From Podospora comata (Eukaryota; Ascomycota; Sordariomycetes; Sordariales; Podosporaceae), in contig CP071498.1 of the NCBI GenBank assembly GCA_017354895.1, forward strand, positions 2,852,001 to 2,916,000: DNA of 64,000 nt, given 5' to 3'. A model generated the notes under the pieces. It had not been told where the DNA came from, did no database searches, and saw nothing but the letters and a program-made list of their open reading frames with translations. Below, piece after piece: positions 58,427-64,000 of this stretch (positions within the stretch are counted from its first letter, which is position 1; each line of letters begins with the position of its first letter). A program made the position numbers and the translations under genes.

Positions 58427-59122
58427 TGTCTGTCGTCTCTCTCAAAGCGGCGTTGAAGGTCAGCGGACTGGCCTGGCCAGACGCAGTTGGGACCACAAAG
58501 TCGAGAAGATACTGGCGGAGTTGAGGGTGCCCGCCGGCAAAAAGCACATGGTGAAAGCGATCACCAAAATGGTCGAGAAAACGGCCGATTTCGCGCACAG
58601 ATTGCGCGACGAGCCGGAGGACCACTTTGGCTTCGTCGAGATGTTCGGCGCCCACTCGCGCCTGGGGGTTGCGCTCGCTCGTGCGTCGCCTGCCGTTGTG
58701 CAGGTGTTTGAGAATCTCTTCTTCGCGGTTGTGATGGCTCGCCATCGGTACTTGGAGGATTGCTTCGAGTACGACAAGGTATGTTGCCATTGCAAGGTTG
58801 AATTAAATCAATTGCTAACACCTTGTGTTGGCAGGAACCTGTCAAGGAGTTCCAGCTCTCTGCCCTGGCCAAGGACATTGACCAGTTCAATGGGGCTGTG
58901 AGGGGCTTTTGGTCCAATACCGAGCTGGAGCTGTACATGAACGAGGCGGCGGACGATGTCGAGATCTTTGAGGAGGAAGATGGCGCCACTACTGGCGGCC
59001 AGCAAGATATGGAGATGGAGGAAGTTCGTGCTGGTGTTGAGGGCATGATACTCAACAACACGCAGGATGTGGAGATGGGGGATGTTAATGCTGCTGGTGG
59101 TTCGTTTAAAGATCGCATTTGA
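58427..59122 (+). CDS. Unidentified protein, paralogue of the gene at 61728
   Basis: ATG 58427 starts MSVVSLKAALKVSGLAWPDA, then the frame changes by one base near 58485 to VEKILAELRVPAGKKHMVKA. Either a short unrecognised splice or a real frameshift is involved. The continuation ITKMVEKTADFAHRL and VFENLFFAVVMARHRYLEDC is followed by an intron 58779-58834 (GTATGT, TTGGCAG). The last exon is acidic (DDVEIFEEEDGATTGG, MEMEEVR). It matches the gene at 61728 at KMVE, RL, and the AR-RY motif. Function unknown. Confidence 0.5.
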
Positions 59123-59735
59123 GACACATGGTTCTTTCAGTTTCAGCATTGACATTGTTTTGCTTGATGGTCTCTTTTCGTTCAAGGCGTTCATTCGGGT
59201 TCACAATGGGCAGCATATTCTGGAGTTGAGGCATGGCTTTCTCTGTCTTTGGCACCGGATTGGTTGGCGCGCTAGGGATAGGAGCATTGTGTCGGTGCTA
59301 TGAGTTTCAGGAGGCGTTGACTGCTCAGGCTAGCACATCAATCGATTGCTGATGCAACCTTTACCTTGATCCTTTCACTCGTCAAGCAAGTGAAATCATG
59401 TCGTGTCACCAACCCCTAATGCCCAAAGTAAAGATTCATCCACAGCAACGCAACCGGCTGCATAGTGGAACTCGGCGTTACAGTGGGGCCGCGCATCTTC
59501 CGGCTGATGTTGGGTCATGCCGAGCGGCTGTTCCGGGAAGCGAAGACGCATGCCACAACGTTACACTAATCCACAAGCCACACTGTATTTTAGCCCTCCC
59601 TTGATCCATGCCGAGACATGCTTTTTTCCTATCTCTTTTCACACCAAATCCGTCGTTTCTTTTCCACAATTATCTTTTCAAATCATCACCTCCATCCATC
59701 TTTGTGTTTACCTTACCCCTTGAGTCTCCACAACA
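59123..59735. other. Intergenic
   Basis: Upstream of the TENA gene. Nothing recognised. Confidence 0.4.
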
Positions 59736-60602
59736 ATGACGTCATCCACCACCGCTGCCCCCTTTTCCCTCACCAAACACCTCCTCTCCCTCGAACCAGA
59801 GGAGTTCAAAGCCGCGACTCAACACCCCTTTTTGCTCGCTGCAGCAAAGGGGACGCTCCCCAAAGATGTGCTGAGTCATTGGCTGGTGAATGACCGGTTG
59901 TATATCCATGCTTATATCCGAGCTGCGGGACAGTTGCTCGCTAGTCTGGAGCTGCCGAAGCATTTACCTGGGGTTGAACAGCCGGGGGAAGAGGATGAGG
60001 CGTTCGAAGTTAGACTGGTGGATTGGCTGATTGAGGCTTTGGGTGCGGTGAGGAGGGAGGAGAGGATGTTTCTTGAGGTTGGGGGGAGGTATGAATTGGT
60101 GGATTTTGTGGGAGTGAACTCGAGGGAGGTGGGGAGGGTGAAGGGGTTGGGGGTTATTGAGGGGTTGTTTAGGGATGTTGGAAGGAAGGAGAAGGGGAAG
60201 GGGTTGGGGTCTTGGTTGTTGGGGGCGGGGGGAGGAGAATTGCCGGTGAGTGAGAAGATTCCTTGGTTGGAGGGGGCGGTGACGTTTTGGGGGACGGAGA
60301 GAGTTTATCTTGAGGCTTGGAGCTGGGCGAGGGGGCAGCAGGAGGAGAGGCCTAATGGGAAGGAGGATGAGGATGGTGGGGCGTTGAGGAGGGAGTTTAT
60401 TCCTAATTGGAGTAGTGATGAGTTTAGGGGGTTTGTGGAGAGGTTGGGGGTGTTGATTGATCAGGCTGTGGAGAGGGAGATTGGGATGGTGGGTGAGGAT
60501 GGGCAGAAACAGGAGGAAGTGAAGAAAGAAATCTTGGGGAGGGTGGAAGGGAAGTGGAGGACCTTGTTGGAGGGGGAGAAGGGGTTTTGGCCGGATATGT
60601 GA
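59736..60602 (+). CDS. TENA/THI-4 domain protein
   Basis: Single exon, 288 residues. HPFLLAAAKGTLPKDVLSHW, then LVNDRLYIHAYIRAAGQLLA is the TENA/THI-4 start (HPF....G.LP...L..WL..D..Y). IPWLEGAVTFWGTERVYLEA and SWARG are the later helices. Bacterial TenA hydrolyses thiamine breakdown products (aminopyrimidine salvage); fungal members are less known. It is longer than bacterial TenA (about 220) because of a Gly/Lys-rich insert around residues 145-175. The coding strand is very G-rich over 60010-60600. Confidence 0.85.
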   Translation: MTSSTTAAPFSLTKHLLSLEPEEFKAATQHPFLLAAAKGTLPKDVLSHWLVNDRLYIHAYIRAAGQLLASLELPKHLPGVEQPGEEDEAFEVRLVDWLIEALGAVRREERMFLEVGGRYELVDFVGVNSREVGRVKGLGVIEGLFRDVGRKEKGKGLGSWLLGAGGGELPVSEKIPWLEGAVTFWGTERVYLEAWSWARGQQEERPNGKEDEDGGALRREFIPNWSSDEFRGFVERLGVLIDQAVEREIGMVGEDGQKQEEVKKEILGRVEGKWRTLLEGEKGFWPDM

Positions 60603-61727
60603 TGGTTGAAGAAGCATGTGCGAACTCTAGTGTTTTATTTTCTGGGAGACGCAGCTTCGGATTCCCTTTCGCCACTTTTTACAGTAGAATAACAGACATC
60701 GAGTGGATTGCTTATCCCTGATTCAAACCTGCCGGTTTTCCTGAGTCTGTTTGGGCCTTCTGGGCGATACACTTTCTAAACCAAGAATTTGGAGTGGTTA
60801 CGTCTATCCGTATACATTTCATCGAACTGAAACCCAGTCCCAATGATATTCAAGGTCCCAGTATCAAGGGACCCACCCTCTGGGCCTCCCTCACACTTGA
60901 TAGCCTCTCTACCATTCGAACTCAAAGAGCACGACAGTCTGTTGTCTCGCACTATCAAATGGGGCCAGGTTTTACATAGGGCATTTGGCCATTCTAGTTC
61001 TCCGGCTTTGCTTACCACCACTCGAGTTTCCTTCTAATGCTGGCTTGTGGGTAAAATAGACATCCAAATCACGGTTGTTTACGTTGCCAGTGCCATGATT
61101 GAGCTGATAATTGAGCTGGCAAAGTTTAGAGCCCTCTACAACCAATGGCTCTTGGTCGGCTGGTCACCTTGCCATTGGTAACAAAACTGACAGGATGGCC
61201 AACACAGTACCTTCATTTTGTGTTTATTTCTTTTGTAAAACAATCACTTCTTTTTGATCTAACATGTCATGAGAATTGATTGAACCTCAGACGAGTCTCT
61301 GTCCCCAGTACTATGTCTTAAGACATACTATAGTAGAATTGATATGAGCCGCGGTGTCGCACCTTTCCTTTAAACCAAGTTGCACGCAGAGGCTAACTTG
61401 CGAAGCTATGACTGATTGTTTTGGTTTTCTGCCCCCCTTATTCGCCTGCACATGGCTTGCACTGTTAATAAAAAATCTCTTGCTCGCAATTTTCAAATTC
61501 AAAAAGTCTCCTTCGCAAGCCAACTCCCGACCTCGACCACACGGTCACCACCGCCCTCGCTCACGCCCGCAATCGTTTGTGAACGAATTTGAGAGGTATG
61601 CTCGGATGAAGAATGTAACTTATTAAAATTTGAAATTTGCAATTGACAAAAAGAACTTAGTAAGATCGACAAGATGGCTCCCCAACTCCGTCGTTTGCTT
61701 CCTAACAAGGGATTATGATGGTCTCAG
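60603..61727. other. Intergenic, about 1.1 kb
   Basis: Between the TENA gene and the 61728 gene. Only short open frames. Nothing recognised; an upstream exon of the 61728 gene may be hidden here, for example near ATG 61673. Confidence 0.35.
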
Positions 61728-62213
61728 GGCGACGTAGTCTTAGGAAAGACCAGACGCGACAGGTCCGTGGTCGACACACTGGCCCGGGTCATGCCTCTCG
61801 ACAAGCAGAATGTCCGGGGGTTTTTGTTGAAGATGGTGGAGTTCGCTTTAGGGATGGGGAGGCGGTTGGTTGAGCAGCACGAGGAATCCTGCGCTCCTCC
61901 GGAGACGGTGGTGGAGATTGACCCGTTTTGGGTGTTTCAGGAAATGCACATGCATTTCACCCATGAGATGGGTTGGGAGAACAAGATGGACTACGCCTTG
62001 TTCATTTCGTTGTTTCAGGAGTTGATGTATGCCCGGGAGAGGTATCGGAACTGGTGGGACAGCACTCCGGTAAGTTACAATCTGTTTTGCAAAAAAATCA
62101 AAAGAAAAATAAGAAAAAGTGAGTTTTGTGCATGGATGATGAATCAAGTTGTTAACATTTTGTGTATTGTTGTGTTGAGGGAAGTTCTTTGCCGTTTTCA
62201 GACTCGCTTGTAG
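61728..62213 (+). CDS. Unidentified protein, paralogue of the gene at 58427
   Basis: The exon opens after an acceptor near 61727 (GGTCTCAG) with GDVVLGKTRRDRSVVDTLAR and continues FLLKMVEFALGMGRRLVEQH, HMHFTHEMGWENKMDYALFI and LFQELMYARERYRNWWDSTP. A donor at 62070 (GTAAGT) and acceptor at 62201 (TTTTCAG) add a short final exon TRL-stop; reading through the intron reaches the same stop. The first exon is not found. It aligns with the 58427 product over KMVE, RL and the AR-RY motif. Function unknown. Confidence 0.45.
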   Translation, partial: GDVVLGKTRRDRSVVDTLARVMPLDKQNVRGFLLKMVEFALGMGRRLVEQHEESCAPPETVVEIDPFWVFQEMHMHFTHEMGWENKMDYALFISLFQELMYARERYRNWWDSTPVSYNLFCKKIKRKIRKSEFCAWMMNQVVNILCIVVLREVLCRFQTRL

Positions 62214-63424
62214 GTGTGTGGTTAGTGAGCGGCACCCCACCCCTCTCTCCACTACAATTCTTACATGATTTATGCCTGCCAAACTTTGGACTGTGGTTGG
62301 CTTAGGAGGGCATTGACTTCAGGGCGGTCATCAACCCCACAGACCAAGGTTCCCCTTAGGCTGAGTACCTAGGTATACTATCACACGCTTTCTGATGGAC
62401 ACCCACGACTGCCGTGCAAGTCCAGTGCAAAAGTGTGATATAAGAGGTGTCAGGTTCTCTCGTCATTGCCGTTCCGTAGGATGCACAGCTGGTCGACCCA
62501 CAGTATGTTAACGGTTTTCGATTCCCCTGGTTGAGATGTAGTGGATTGCTGCGTTGAGAGATGCGGATGGGGGTGGGAGAGGGCGGTGGGGGTGGGAGAG
62601 GGCGGTGGAGGTGGGAGAGGGCGGTGGAGGTGGGAGGGAACTAAGGACATGCTATGAGTGGAGGCTGAAGGGAGGGAGCGGGGTTCGGTAGGTGAGGGAG
62701 GACTGGGATGGAGGGTTGAAGGTGAGAGCTTGTTGTTTGGTTTCGCCCCATTCTGCCGTCCGGAGTTCTCGTAGGCGTTGAGCCTGACACTTCCAATCTG
62801 ACAGTTGCCGATCCAGTTGTTCAAAAGAACCTGAAGGACTACCTACTTTGTCAAGGAAAGTGAGCTTTGCCGGGATGAGGAGATATGTGAATACACAAAG
62901 ACCCCAATATCCAATTTTAAAGTGCTTAGGACAAGCTAGATATCGAGAAAGCCAACAACGCCGGCTTCTGCTGCAGGCGTGGAGGATTGGCATGTCACTG
63001 CATGGCATGCGTGGTGCGGGGGCGGCTGACCCAGTTCCATTGTTAAACGAAGAAAAATGGTCCTTGCGACGTCGGCCTGATGCTCACTCGATTGCCGATC
63101 GTCGCGAGAAGCGACATAAACACCAAGTGCTCAAGATGTAGATACGTGGGGCCTCACGGTTGCTGTTTTCCTTAGCGCCGTATACCCCATGGGGAACTTG
63201 AAGAATCTTGAAAAATCCAGGTGGAGAGTGGGGACCGGAGAAAACAAGACTCAATATTGGAAAGATCAGAGGTACCTGGGCATCGGGGATGACAATCGTG
63301 GAAAGTAAGTCTTGTAAGATAAAAGGGGCAACCGCAACCAAGACGGAGCAGAAGATGTTGATGTCCACCATCACTTTACCCACCTACTCTTATCACCCAG
63401 AGAACGCAGCAGCCGTAGCCCACC
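62214..63424. other. Intergenic, about 1.2 kb
   Basis: Holds the 19-bp G-rich repeat at 62571-62638. No gene recognised. Confidence 0.4.
62571..62638. repeat. 19-bp G-rich tandem repeat, about 3.5 units
   Basis: The unit TGGGAGAGGGCGGTGGAGG recurs at 62574, 62593, 62612 and partly at 62631. The plus strand has several GGG runs and could form a G-quadruplex. Confidence 0.85.
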
Positions 63425-64000
63425 ATGCGGTTGACGGCATCTATCCTCGCAACATGGCTGCAGCTGTCTGCCGTCCTGGCCAAGAAGCCCAACATTGTCT
63501 TCGTCCTGACGGATGACCAGGACGTGCACCTGCAGTCCATGGACTACGTTCCCCTGATCAAGAAGCACCTCACCGACAAGGGCACTTCCTACAGGCGGCA
63601 CTACTGCACTACATCGCTATGCTGCCCTACAAGAGTCACGCTATGGACCGGCAAGCTCGCCCATAACACCAATGTCACCGACGTGCTCCCCCCCTGGGGT
63701 AAGTTGATGTTCCTTATTGTTGAACTTGCCGAGGCGTCGCCACCTTGACCTTCAAGAAAAGGAAGCTAACAAGCAATTAGGTGGTTATCCCAAGTTCGTT
63801 GACCAGGGTCTCAATGAGAACTGGCTGCCTGTGTGGCTACAGGAGGCCGGCTACGATACCTACTATACGGGCAAGCTCTTCAACTCCCATTCGGTAGAAA
63901 ACTACGACAACCCATTCCCTGCTGGCTGGACCGGGTCTGACTTCCTGCTCGACCCGTTCACGTATTCCTATATGACCCCGTGGTACCAGCGCAACCGTGA
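63425..64000 (+). CDS. Secreted sulfatase, 5' part (window ends inside)
   Basis: ATG 63425; exons 63425-63698 and 63781 onward (intron GTAAGT...CAATTAG). Residues 1-19 are a signal peptide. PNIVFVLTDDQDVHLQSMDY gives the metal-binding Asp pair (about 30-31), and SLCCPTRVTLWTG holds the CxPxR site (Cys 66) that is converted to formylglycine in type I sulfatases. After the intron GGYPKFVDQGLNENWLPVWL and YDTYYTGKLFN match the next conserved strand (GY.T...GK). It probably hydrolyses aryl or other sulfate esters outside the cell. The 3' part lies beyond the window. Confidence 0.9.

Noticed and set aside
59964-60617. Long minus-strand open frame (217 codons) opposite the TENA gene
   Set aside because: It is an antisense shadow caused by the G-rich coding strand; its product is low-complexity Pro/Leu/His and shows no family motif.

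Overview
The window is nuclear DNA of a filamentous ascomycete, most likely a Sordariomycete and probably Sordariales-like. Evidence: short GT-AG introns (about 50-130 bp), fungus-specific families (HET domain, fungal NLR/ankyrin proteins, PQ-loop, BYS1-like, GMC oxidoreductases, CAZymes), many TACCTACCTA-type intergenic motifs, and an AT-rich tract whose old genes carry C-to-T/G-to-A decay of the kind left by repeat-induced point mutation (RIP). The species is inferred, not proven.

Layout. 1-13 kb: a clipped gene end, a secreted aspzincin metallopeptidase/SGNH esterase fusion (-), a PQ-loop membrane protein (+), a GH27 alpha-galactosidase (-), a NACHT-less NLR-like ankyrin protein (+), a CE1-type esterase (-) and an unidentified Cys-bearing protein (+). 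13-18 kb: small unknown genes, including a conserved 2-3 TM protein (-) and an NlpC/LRAT-like protein with a C-terminal membrane segment (+). 18-25.5 kb: a decay zone with a frame-broken F-box/LRR gene, a chimera of a calcineurin-type phosphoesterase N-terminus with a medium-chain dehydrogenase C-terminus, one intact multi-pass membrane gene, and a broken F-box/ankyrin gene.

25.5-32.6 kb: an AT-rich RIP tract. It holds a GC-rich LTR-like block, a NACHT relic (+), a convergent HET-domain relic (-), and a minisatellite of 26 units of 71 bp. 32.6-44.3 kb: a LINE reverse-transcriptase fragment fused to the 5' part of another HET gene, a Pro/Ala-rich basic protein, a kinase-like protein with a changed HRD motif, a PD-(D/E)XK-like protein, a secreted Cys-rich protein, a coiled-coil gene bracketed by two copies of one promoter-like block, and an internally deleted pogo/Fot1-type transposon with identical 53-bp terminal inverted repeats and a TA target duplication.

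44.3-64 kb: mostly intact core and secreted genes: a BYS1-like gene with a frameshift, retromer VPS35 (+), a VPS70/glutamate-carboxypeptidase-like M28 protein (-), a GMC oxidoreductase (+), an intact HET-domain gene (+), two related genes of unknown function flanking a TENA/THI-4 gene, and the 5' end of a secreted sulfatase (+). VPS35 and the M28/VPS70-like gene are convergent and both connect to vacuolar/endosomal sorting. The wider theme is allorecognition: one intact HET gene, one truncated HET gene, RIP-altered HET and NACHT relics and a NLR-like ankyrin gene. I see no single new operon-like system; the most unusual items are the peptidase-esterase fusion, the minisatellite within RIP DNA, the duplicated promoter block, the diverged paralogue pair and the PD-(D/E)XK-like gene.
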